This document shows, piece after piece, positions 12,203-22,419 of a stretch of DNA of 64,000 nt. A program made the translations under genes and the position numbers. The stretch lies in contig QNGE01000837.1 of NCBI GenBank assembly GCA_008508345.1, positions 1-64,000 on the forward strand. Reading direction: 5' to 3'. Position 1 is the first letter of the stretch, and the number at the start of each line of letters is the position of its first letter. Under the pieces are notes generated by a model that searched no databases, was not told where the DNA came from, and saw nothing but the letters and a program-made list of their open reading frames with translations. Source of the DNA: Paragonimus westermani. Its lineage: Eukaryota; Platyhelminthes; Trematoda; Plagiorchiida; Troglotrematidae.

Positions 12203-12243
12203 CGCACTGATGATGTCACCTCGCTTGGTGATGAAACGTTTGC
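12203..12243 (+). ncRNA. Hammerhead-ribozyme-like motif, unit 2
   Basis: This is identical to unit 1 over the core, both stem II arms and the stem I pairing bases; predicted cleavage lies between 12240 and 12241. Its 5' flank differs by one base in the leader (GCCGAAAC against GCCCAAAC). Two intact copies at a fixed spacing are what a self-releasing multimer needs. Confidence 0.65.
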
Positions 12244-12819
12244 AACCTAAATGCCAAGCTCGGCGAACATATCAATACCAAAACTCTTCAGATAACCTGA
12301 GCATTTTCATCTCAATACCTTTGTGTTTTAAAAGAGCCGTATATTTGGTCACACACAAAACAGTTCGTTGNCTTCAAGAGCCCTCATTCAACTAGTCAGC
12401 ATGTGGATTTTTGTTCTTTCAGTTTTCCTAGTCAGTGAACGCCAAGTTGTGCCGATGCCGGAAGTCGTTACCTTCTCTAGAACAAGGCCCTTGGAAACTA
12501 GTTTCCTCATAATGTTTCGCGCAGCAGCCTCACCGGCTACAAATGTGAGGATGCATGCGTTTCAGACTACGTGTTGGCTGTGTTAGACCTCCATTTTACA
12601 AAGCCACCAGAGTACCATGAAGTTGCGCAAGTGGTTTATAATATAGAGATACGAATAACGTTTATAGAACTAGTGATTTAGTGAATGAAATCTTCCGGTG
12701 TCTAAACGTAGGCGACCTACGTGAATCTCATTCGTTTCTGCCCCTGATGAATCTCTAGAAGAACGAACACTCCAGGGTTAACCGTGTAACTTTTGGCGTT
12801 TCGGTTTTTATCTTACTGT

Positions 12820-13100
12820 CCATAGACTAATGCAGTGACATAATTTGCAGACTTCCTGTATGCGAGAAAGTGGTGGAATACTCTTAACGACGACTTGCCT
12901 TTAAGCGGTAAAGTTTGCTTTCGCTGTGATCCTTCAGTATCTGTTGGTCGATATTCGCTTTGTTGACCAAGAACAGTGTTAAAACTTACAGCATGGTCCA
13001 TGGTTAATTTACCATTTTCTGCTTGTTGTATGTACTGCAAAAACGTTCTCTTCGAACACCCAGATGTTCTTTCAAACGTCTAAACAGCACGCCACAGTAG
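12820..13100 (-). pseudogene. Possible retroelement endonuclease fragment (GIY-YIG-like)
   Basis: Minus-strand frames, with shifts, contain RLKEHLGVRR, then after a gap DHAVSFNTV, then LVNKANIDQQIL. The order RLKEH..., (G)HAV...F, and a closing leucine-rich segment resembles the middle of GIY-YIG endonuclease domains carried by Penelope-like elements. No single frame spans it and no catalytic GIY or YIG is visible. It could be chance. Confidence 0.25.
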
Positions 13101-16100
13101 AAACAAGGTACCACATATTATTCACTAGAGTTTCAGTGCTTCTGTTTGTCCTCTTCCATCATGTATAAAACTAATGCCTCAAAATATGATAGTGGAAAGA
13201 TTAACAAAGCAACATCGAAGTAAAATGCCTCGACTTTATTTTTTTTTAAACATTCGACAATTTTGGCTCCACAGTTGTGTAGCCATTACCATAGATTCCG
13301 AAACATTCCATCTCCCCAACAGTTTAGTGTTCATGGTGTTGGTTCTAAGGACATGAACCCATCTACAAATCCCATGCTCTAGAAGTCGGCGTTCGGTTCG
13401 AGTTGAGAATAACGGCGCTTTTTACCTAAGAAAGAATGGAAAAGAAATCGATGTGTCGTCAACATTCGGAGATTTCACGACGATGTCTTTTGGAAAGTCC
13501 TCACAACAGTTACACTCTTTTTGTTACCAAGATCGACGTTGCACAATTTTAGGCCTATGACACAACCTTTATTAAATACGTTGTTTCTAACGCATGGCCA
13601 GCGAACGAAGTGATTCCTTCCAAAACCCTGATATGGATGTGGAGTTTGTCTCCACATAAAGTGGACACAAAAGTGTGGGATAGAAAGTAACAGGAACCAG
13701 AGTTGAGCATGTACTCCATCCATATATATATATATATAAATGAAGTAGGTTTTAGAGTACGGTTGAGGTAGATCCACCAAAATGGTGCGACAACACTGTC
13801 TAGAGATAAATATAGACAGGATACAATACTGAGTAATAAACAAGCAGTGTGCATGAACTTGAGGTATCATACCGGAGGGCAGGAATCAAACTTTATGTAG
13901 CTCGGATCTTTTCAGAGAAATTTTCGACACTGAGCTCTCACCACGATTTGTTTCACTTCAGCTAGCCGTTGTGTTCGGCCGGTTTGACGATCTCCAACTT
14001 TTTGTGTAGAGTTTCTCAAGTGCGTATGTAACTAAACCAATCGCCACCCAACAATTAAAAGTCAAATATGGAGGGAAGGCTTAGCTTTTGGGCCGGAATT
14101 CTCAATAAAATTGGTGTGAAACTTGTCCAGTGTGGCTTGGCGAATCAAAGACTTAAGCAGTGTCTAGTTATGAGGTACTCTATTAAAGAGTTAACATTCC
14201 AATCAAAAAGAGGTTGTTGACTTGTCCAAAAAACAAACCAAAAGAATAGCAAAATATACTCCCATATGCAGAGAGAGTACAGAGAGTTTTGTTAAGAGGA
14301 CTGTAAAGTGGAAAGAAGTTGAAGGAATAAGACAACTATTTAATCAGGTTTTAGGGCTTGCTATCCTATACGGCGTATCACTTAACAAGTGGTACTACCA
14401 TGAAAATATTTACCCGAAAATCGGAGTAAATAATCTTGTGTATTTTGTTGCGGTTGTTAAATGAGTAGGATCGAGTGACTGTTGCCCGCATTGATGGGGC
14501 GTTATCTTCTTAGCTTGTGGTTGTACTGGCAATGTTTTTGAGAATATGCACCAAAAGGTCAGATCGTGCCGCCTCAATAATTTGGCCACAGTTGTTGAAG
14601 AACAATCTATTTGTACTACACAACTTGCATATTTAGTCCTAATCTTATTTATAGACAATTGCCGAAGACTGTATGGTATTTAAGTTCCTGATTAATACTT
14701 TATACCTTCGCTTTTCAAAGATAACGGCAAGGGTATGCCGTAAAAAGTAACAGTCGTAAAGTTGCTTTCTGGGTGCTGCTCATCATTAGCTATTTCAGCA
14801 TAGATTTGCATATCTGTTTTTCACTCGCAATATCTTCAGGCAGAAAGCGTTTTCTGTTCGGTTCCTGAAGACTACATCTTAGGAGTCCTCCTTTGAAAAA
14901 GACGTCTCCAACTTGTGAGGACATGTGATTTACTCACTACTCAGTATGAGATGATATGACTGGCTGCCCGGTGTGTATCTTATTTCTAATGATACAAGTT
15001 AAAGTCTTCTAACTTCCATTCGTGTGTAGAAATCTTCCGTAGAGCTTTCCAATGTGCGTGGTCTTGAGTGAGTTTTCGAATCCTAAGTTCTCGCAGCTTG
15101 ACTACGTCATTTCCTTCGATAGCGTGGCTTCTGTTTAGAAGATATTTTAACCTTTACCAGTGCATTTACTGTCTGAGCTAATTTATACAAACTGTGTTTC
15201 GACTGGTTAAATTGCAAGGTACTACTTTGAAAGTGAACATTTCCCCCTCAACTGTATTACAGCCAAGCGGTTTGCGACGACAATTTGTGAGTGTGCATTA
15301 TCATCAAGGGGTATCTACGATGCAAGCCAGAAACACATGCGTAATCAATATTGTTTCACAGTTAGGAACATTAGATAAGTTCGCGAGAAGTCTGGACATT
15401 CGCTGTAGACGACCAGTGGCTTATTGCAAGTGCAGCAGAAGTCTGTTAGTGTATATTTTAAAAAAGTTACGTTTGTTCTTGAGTAGTTAATTGTGTATGA
15501 TGTCTGGACCGTATATTCTGTTCAACAACAGGACGCCTAATGCAAACGGCACTGGACACTTGAACCCTTAGCAACGAAACAACGTAAGATGTCCGAATAA
15601 CAAGGTGGTGACAAATAATCACAGTGCACGACTTTAATAGGTACCGCTTATCGTACTGGGATCATGTTAATTTAGCTCGCCTGTTGGGAGCACGATGCAG
15701 TATGGAAGGGTACTGAAATCAATGAGACAGCCATATCGGTACAGAGTTAACTGCTCTAGGAGCAATGACTTTTTTATCAGACCTTCATAAGTTCTTCAAA
15801 CGTTTCTGTACACTATTACGGTCAACTTTCCTTTTATGTTACACTACTGTCCCGCCAGACTCAAAAGTGACCATGAGTGCACGTAACATGCTTGTTTCAA
15901 TGGATGTATCACGAATTATTAGTTCTGGTATTGATCAGTCTCTTCATTTCAGTGTGAACTTACTAGACGACACTCACGTAAATCAAGGTTGTTCACTAAC
16001 TGGATCACCTCAGCAATAGCAACATCTTTCATAATGAAGTTAAACGATGAAATTACTGAGTGAAAAATATTCAGTGAGGCTGAAAGGCTAGGGGAATTGA

Positions 16101-18769
16101 CCACATCATATTGAACAGTGTAGTTATATCTTGAAGATTTCGGAATATACTTTCCGGGATGCCTTACTGAGCATCAGACCAGAGATGCGTTGATTAGTCA
16201 AAATAAAAATGGTGGAAATGAACTTTATAGAGACCATCCTTAGGGATTGTGAAATTCAGACTGCCCTGAATAGGTGAATGCCACAACGAAAGACTGCCAG
16301 TTCTGCTCACATTTCAGTTATAGGCGATCAACTTTACTGAGTTATTTCAACCAATGCTCCTATTTCACACCTTTCAAGCGTTAATTATTAAATGGTTCTT
16401 CTCTTCTAATACGCAACCAAATCAAGCTGAAAAGTGACAACCTTTAACGGCAGATCCGGAATCACTTGCATTACGAAACGTTTTCTTCTGTTTTCTTCAC
16501 TTGAAATGTCTTTGCAGCTGAGACACTGTCATCTACTGAAGCATTTTACTTCTGGTTATTTTCTTCCCGTGCTCCACTTTGACATCAACAGTACAGTGAA
16601 ATTTCTTGTGTGTAAATTTTTCTGTGAAAATATCCGAACCGAACAGCAATCCTTTCATTTTCTTCTGGAACCAATGGGCCGGATATTGGTATATTACCAC
16701 TACGTTCCGTAAGAAACAACGGAAACACGTTCTATGAAGTCACGATGGCTACAGTGGTATGGGTATGTGATTTCCATCACTTTTCGAATATGTGTTTCTT
16801 TGGTTTTTATTTCGTCTCTCCTAATTTTGCCACTCTTCGCCTTGCATGCTGCTGAACACGAGATTGTCTTTTAAATTTCACGAGAACAGGAATATTTTAT
16901 TTTTTCTCGTATCTTAATTATTCGCTTGCAAATCCAAATTTCGACGGATATCGGTGTTGAAATCTGGAACTTAATCCATTTTAAAGTTGCATGCAACCTT
17001 AGCCCTGGAAAAGCAGTTGATAACCAGGCAGTACGGAAAGTCTTAGTCATAATTAGTCACTTTGTCGTACATTTAAAAGTATGTCGATATACTATGTTGC
17101 CTAAAATTCCCCTTCAGATGTGCTCCCTGGTTTACTAGTCTATGGGGAAAACCAATCAGCTAGCTTCACAGTCTCACCTGTATTTACATCGGCCATCCTA
17201 ACCGATCAAGCAGCGTGCCCAAATTAACTTAGCACAAATTATTAACCATAGTTCTAATAATCCATGAAGTACTTTCCCATGCTTGTTACCATCTTTAGCA
17301 TCGATATTTTTTTAAGCACATTTTGGTACCAAGTTTTATTCTGCACTTGCGGAAATTTTGCATTTTCAGCGATATCACAATATGTCACGGAACAGGTCCC
17401 TCAAATATAACTGATCAGTCGTTCTTTCCAAAGCGACACCTTATTGTGTAATCGAGATTGGGGTGTTTATCGTGATTTATCAGGATTCTCAGTGTTTCCA
17501 CTGTTCACTGTCAATAGTGAAAACACTGTTACTATAAGGTTCATCAAATTCACATTGTGTTCAAAATCAGTAATATTAGACAATATATTGGTAAAGTTGT
17601 CACTGTGGACATGAAAAATAAGCCTGTTTTCCGACAGCCTTTAATGGCCCTCGTGAGCAACCTGACCGTTTCTGTAAAAGTACGGTGTACTATGTCGGAG
17701 GATAACGAAATGCACCACTCCGTTCTGTGAAAAATTTTTTAAAAATCAGAAGTGAATGACGAGATTAAATCGTCTTTGTCGTTAATGGTTAAGAAGGTAG
17801 ATCAAATGGTATAATGTCATTAACTGACAAAAAATTAACACACTACATTTGGTTGAATAATCTTGATTTCTTACCGTTAGCCCAAATCCCCTAACAGAAG
17901 CTTCAATTCTGTTCTAGAAAATACGTGTGCTAAAATGAGGCAGTTTGTTTAGCTTCTTATCAGTTTTGAACCTACTATGGTTTAAAGCAAGAAGACACGT
18001 TAAAATTTTGTCTCCTGCAAAAGTAAAACATGCAAGTTACCGACGTCACACAGATACAGAAAAACAGGGACTAGACACGCCTACAAACACACAAAGAATC
18101 TTTCAGTCTGAGTATCANCTGATCTCATTAAACCTACTAGGTGATATTTTAGGTTACTGTTGAGTAGTCGTAGATTTCGTTAATTCCAAGAATCATGTGG
18201 CCAGGATTATGGCAATCCGATTGGTTGCTTCACCCACTTTTGTGGACAAAACGTCGACTAATAATTATTGATCAGCATCATTCCACAGAAAGCCAGAAAC
18301 TTCCAGTTCCCATTTCGAAACATTATCCAGAATGGGGTTGTTGGGTCAACCTGGTTGCTTGTTTGAATGTTTGTTTTCTCTGTTTGATGAAGAGGCATAT
18401 ATTACTGTCTTTACCTTGTTCCAAAGTTCCTTCGATTTTTCTATCACAACGCACATATAGAGCAGTGTGATAACGTTGTGATAAGAAAACGGTGCACTTT
18501 GGCACAACGCCGCTGTTTGTCAGATCCAAAGCTGGCAACTCTTACCTGCAAAATCCTACTTTTTCAATGCTCTGCTGAAATGACATGTAGGTCGAACATC
18601 ACTTACAGTTGATCAAGTCTATTCCATTCACACTGACCTCCCAGATTTACTTTAATCGCGGTACCATCGACTGGAGTTAACAGGACAGTTACTATCCGGG
18701 TAACCTAATCACTATTCACAAAATTACTGGTTGAGCTTTCAGTTATGATAATCCGCCTGTGCCTAATGT
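13101..18769. other. No gene seen
   Basis: I find no supported exon in this stretch. A short (AT)n run lies at 13722-13738 and a single N at 18118. The minus-strand frames over 13475-13870 run through the (AT)n and have no domain. Ligand-binding-domain exons of the nuclear receptor would not be expected here unless its last intron is long; none was recognised. Confidence 0.35.
13722..13738. repeat. (AT)n microsatellite
   Basis: Short perfect TA run. Confidence 0.85.
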
Positions 18770-18995
18770 GAGATCAACGGTGCAATGATCAGTACGGTTG
18801 CCTAGTGGGAACGTGGCCGGAGTTCTAGTCCCGTCTGTGGCAAGGATATGCAATACTGACGAGCTGTAATCAGACCAAAACTCGCGTCCAGTGCCTGTTT
18901 TCGAAAGTGGCGGGCTGGAATGTCTATGGCAATTTGATGGCTGCTAGCAACTGTGAAGGAAGTTCGACCTATAACAGCCAAACATGCTACTATCG
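18770..18995 (+). mobile_element. SINE-like repeat carrying a hammerhead motif
   Basis: The 5' part has an A-box-like TTGCCTAGTGGG (about 18802) and a B-box-like AGTTCTAGTCCC (about 18825). They are set too close together, as if the tRNA part had lost bases. Next comes a hammerhead-like motif (18850-18894) ending GTCCAGTGC, then a tail of the type GGCTGGAATG...ATTTGATGGCTG...AACTGTGAA. The order of tRNA-like head, hammerhead ending in GTC-CAGTGC and AACTGTGAA tail is what I recall of the schistosome S-alpha-type SINE family. It looks old. The name is from memory and not checked. Confidence 0.55.
18850..18894 (+). ncRNA. Degenerate hammerhead motif inside the SINE
   Basis: CTGACGA (18856-18862) keeps the core pattern CUGANGA. 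Stem II is reduced to CTG-TAAT-CAG. The GAAA element has become AAAA (18877-18880), losing the conserved G. The cleavage triplet GTC is intact (18886-18888), and GCA (18850) can still pair with TGC (18892-18894) for the outer part of stem I. With the G lost and stem I damaged it is probably inactive. Confidence 0.5.
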
Positions 18996-21415
18996 ACCAG
19001 TAATTTGTGTTGAATTTCTATAGAGTTCCTTGAACAATAATATTACGCAGCACCCTCAGATAACGAATTTTTTGACAAGTTCAAAGTTCAAATGTTAATT
19101 TACTGTTCCAGTTAAAATATGGCGCAGCTCAAAGATAAAACTGCGAAGTTTCAAAAGTTTTATGAGTATTTTGACACAGATTTAGGGCAGAATATTTTCG
19201 GTTTTGTTCAGTTCACCAACTGTGTCATACTCCCTCCATTTACCGGAGCAGATTCATTCATACACGTAACGTTATGTTGGGGTCGTTCAGCAAAAACCGT
19301 AGTTGGTAGGTAATTTACTGAGCTTAACATTCAGAATGCAATCGTTTTCTCATCAAATGAGGTGAATCCACCTGCGCTTAGGGTGTTGGACATATTACAG
19401 AGTTGAATCCAAACCTCGTTGAAAATGCACGAATGATATCATCCTGTTTGGCTATGAAATGTTCGTTATGTCAAGCTTGGCAAACAAAAGAATATTTTAG
19501 AAAGTAACCCAATTTTCCAACTCCATCACTATGTCTTTTCATTCTAATCCAGACTTGGCTAACGCCTGACTGAGTATGCTTGAAGAAGTAGATCTAGAAG
19601 TGAGATCTGGGTGATCTTTGTTGAGCAAGTTCAGGGCATTGTGTGTGTGAATTCCTGTGCTTCCTGTTATTCAATTTTTTTTCAGCTAAAGGCTGAGACT
19701 TCATTGCAATCCAGGCAGTGCATCAAAAAGCCGTAACTGAATGGTCGTAGCAACGGCCGTTAACGAATCTGAATTGCCATCTATGAAGCCTAGTAAATTT
19801 CTAAGGTAATCGAGTGTACCACGTGTTACATAAACTTGGAACAGACCTGTAAAAGCCTGATCTTCTCTCACATGTGTGAGACATCTTGTCGACTACAATA
19901 AGCCTAATTTATCTTTGTTCTGTTGGTTGAGTACAGTTGATGGGGAGTGTAGAAGGTTCTACGAACTCTCATAGTAGGGTTTGTCTGTTTCCGTTGACAT
20001 CAACCTCATTTATTCCAAGCATGTATGAGGTATCCGTTGAGGCGCACCGTTGTTGCGTGCCATTCGCCTTGTTTCACGCTTAATTATTCGTCATTCTAAG
20101 AGATGAAGTTAACCGGTCTCAACCTTTGCGACAGACACATACACACAAACACACACACACTACCCCTCGCACAAAAGCCTTAGTTTATGAGAAAATCACT
20201 TAGTAGCTGCATCCCCTTAATTCACTGGACAACATGTCTAAGGGTTTTGCCAGAAGCCACGTCCAAATGTCGCGACAGTAATTGTTGGGTATATTTTGTA
20301 TCAAAGTCTGCTCACACGCTTTGCCAAATACACTGGATGTAAAGGGTCTGTGCCGAGTACTCTAATTCCTGTTTGCGGTTGATATAACTGCAAATTAGGA
20401 GATTCAGTTAACCCTGGTGGTAATATGAATGCTACTCCGTAGCCGGCTGCACATCTTCCGATTGGCGAATTGAACTCAGGTTGGCGGTTTATTTTGACTC
20501 TGACTACCCTACACACCCTGGGAGCAACCGCCAAATATGCGCTCGTGCGCATCACCAACGCACGCACTTGCATTGATACGCATGAATGCGTTAGACTCGA
20601 GAACGGGGCGAACTCGAAAAGTGAAGCGCGTGCGGAAGCGTATCAAACCGCGGGCAGCTTATTAGCCGAGTTACTTCATGCCTCACTAAGCAAGGCAGTT
20701 TGCCAAGTCGCGCTTGTCTGAGGCATCGTTTTGCCGTATCACACTGGTGGGTTCACGCCTCAGCCTTGATTGGAACAGGGGACATCCAACCCGAATTAGG
20801 TGGATGTGATTGCCGCGTAGCATCATAGATAAGGAGGAATAACGTGTGAGGCAGGAGAAACCTGACCACTTTTGAAGCGAACACGCTTCGTTGCCATCCA
20901 TGCAAATCTGTTTAGAGAGTGCAGGATGTTTGCCCGTGTCCGAACTGCAGCATATTCTGACTTATGGAATGGGGTGGGTCTGATTAAATGGATTGAGTTC
21001 AAACAAAAGCCGGTCACATTTAGTGAAACTTACATAGAGAAAAGGTTTATCAAATGTGCCTCAATTAGCCCAATGGATTGGTCAAAGTACAAACATCTGA
21101 TATGCCAGCATTTTCCAGATAGGGGAAACACACTCATTCATCATTACACGAAACGGAGCCAAGCTGGTTGCTATTTGTTCTAAAGGTTTGTCAAAGAATG
21201 AGATTTGACTGTTCCAAGGAGTGAAACATATAGTGAAACTGTTTTACGAATAATACGCATGCTCGGAACCAGTTTGCTTTCTAGTGACGAATTGCGGTGA
21301 ATGAATGGATGCTGAGCTATCATTTGCTGTAGTTTGCGGACTGACTCCAAGTGTTTATTGCGCTCTAGAATTGAGATAGTTTTCACAACATATCATTACT
21401 TGTATGATGTGACTA
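18996..21415. other. No gene seen; downstream of nuclear receptor exon
   Basis: This is the region 3' of the last recognised nuclear receptor exon on the minus strand. A ligand-binding-domain exon could be expected, but I did not find its helix 3-5 signature. A CA-rich microsatellite lies at 20132-20160. The block 20.3-21.2 kb has longer open frames on both strands and a more GC-rich texture, without recognisable domains. Confidence 0.3.
20132..20160. repeat. (AC)n microsatellite, interrupted
   Basis: Interrupted CA run. Confidence 0.85.
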
Positions 21416-22419
21416 CATAAAAGTTGGCGACAACGTTGATCCGGATTCAGGCTGATGCGGGGCCGACACTGTTGATGTTGCGTTGAACCACCCTCGTGGA
21501 CAGCTTTTATCAGATGCAGGCCTTCCATTAAGGAACTGTTGAGTTGGAGGCCAGTTGAAACCATGCGATGGAGCGAGTGCTGTTGGTACCAAAGGAAACA
21601 CAGGCCAGCCCGAAATTAGTTTGTCAACACTGGACGCATTTCTCAGTAATTCTGCCATCTGCAGATAAAAGCGCTGCTGCGAGAAAGGTGTAGATGAGCC
21701 AGCAACAGTAGATTTGTGAGTCATTTGGGTTTTCTTCGAACATGCCGGTCTAGTTGATTGCTGCTGAAGGTCAGTCGACAACGAACAACCAGAGTAATGA
21801 TTAGTAAAATCGGGAGCACACAGTGGATCGGATATCATATATACCTTATTTTCCATTTGTTTCGCCCCTCTTTCCGAGCTAGGTCCAGTCAGTTGAAAGT
21901 CGATCACATTGTAGGCTGAATCGATGTCTTGCAACAGATAACCTCTTTCAGGGTGGCTCATTGGAAGTGAAGCAAAATCAACCGTATCTGTTGGAAAGCG
22001 TGGTAAGTTTGGCCTTTTTCCATAATTTGAAAACCCACGGGATCGTCTATTACAATCTGTTCGTCTGCGTGCGTTCCGAACAGCTTTTGATGAAAGTGGC
22101 TGACATATCGTTGAGCGAATCCATCGATGTTTTCCACCTTCAGAGTCTCTATTAGTTTCTGACGACTTTTCATCTTGTGATGATTCGATTTTTTTTCTCT
22201 CTATAATTTGGGCACCTGGTGGGTTTGCTGATACTGTAATTTGTCCGTCTACCTGAAATGCAAGTTGAATTCCACTCCGATCAACCTCGAGTTCGTCATC
22301 ATGATGACTTTGCTTAGGCAAGCTTCCTTCATGATCAACAACACCACTTGCTCCTGAGGCACAGAGTTCATGCATTCGCAGCTGAGCATGCTTCCTTGGT
22401 TGTCGCTCGTTCTGTACGG
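21416..22419 (-). CDS. NR2E3-like nuclear receptor, exon 4 (hinge)
   Basis: The acceptor TTTTATAG precedes CCGTACAG at 22419. The leading CC joins the G left by exon 3 to give Ala, so the protein reads NKD-A-VQNERQPRKHAQLR. KDAVQNERQPR directly after the second zinc finger is a hallmark of the PNR/NR2E3 group. The remaining ~320 codons are a low-complexity hinge rich in Ser, Gln and Pro, far longer than in vertebrate PNR; long hinges are common in flatworm receptors. The frame meets a stop at 21415. Either the protein ends here without a ligand-binding domain, or, more likely, a donor lies earlier in the exon. Candidates such as ACA|GTGTCG are weak, so the 3' boundary is unresolved. Confidence 0.75.

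Larger units (their letters stand above)
11611..12370 (+). mobile_element. Retrozyme-like tandem repeat, 458-bp period
   Basis: A 216-bp segment (11611-11826) recurs nearly unchanged at 12069-12284, exactly 458 bp on. Each copy holds a TATA-type box, about 65 bp of A/C-rich leader, and a hammerhead-like motif. A further 14-bp identity (AAAACAGTTCGTTG at 11899 and 12357) keeps the same 458-bp register, after a 72-bp patch that is unlike between copies; an N follows at 12371. No reverse transcriptase or long coding frame lies inside. Small non-autonomous elements with tandem hammerhead-bearing repeats are known as retrozymes and are mobilised by other retroelements. I infer this class. Cleavage at both ribozymes would free a 458-nt RNA (11783-12240). 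The short open frames over the repeat are not genes. Confidence 0.6.

Noticed and set aside
12749..12785. CTGATGA followed by GAACAC as another hammerhead
   Set aside because: No GAAA element and no stem II pairing between the two parts.
13475..13870. 131-codon minus-strand frame
   Set aside because: Runs through an (AT)n microsatellite that gives IYIYIY, and has no domain.
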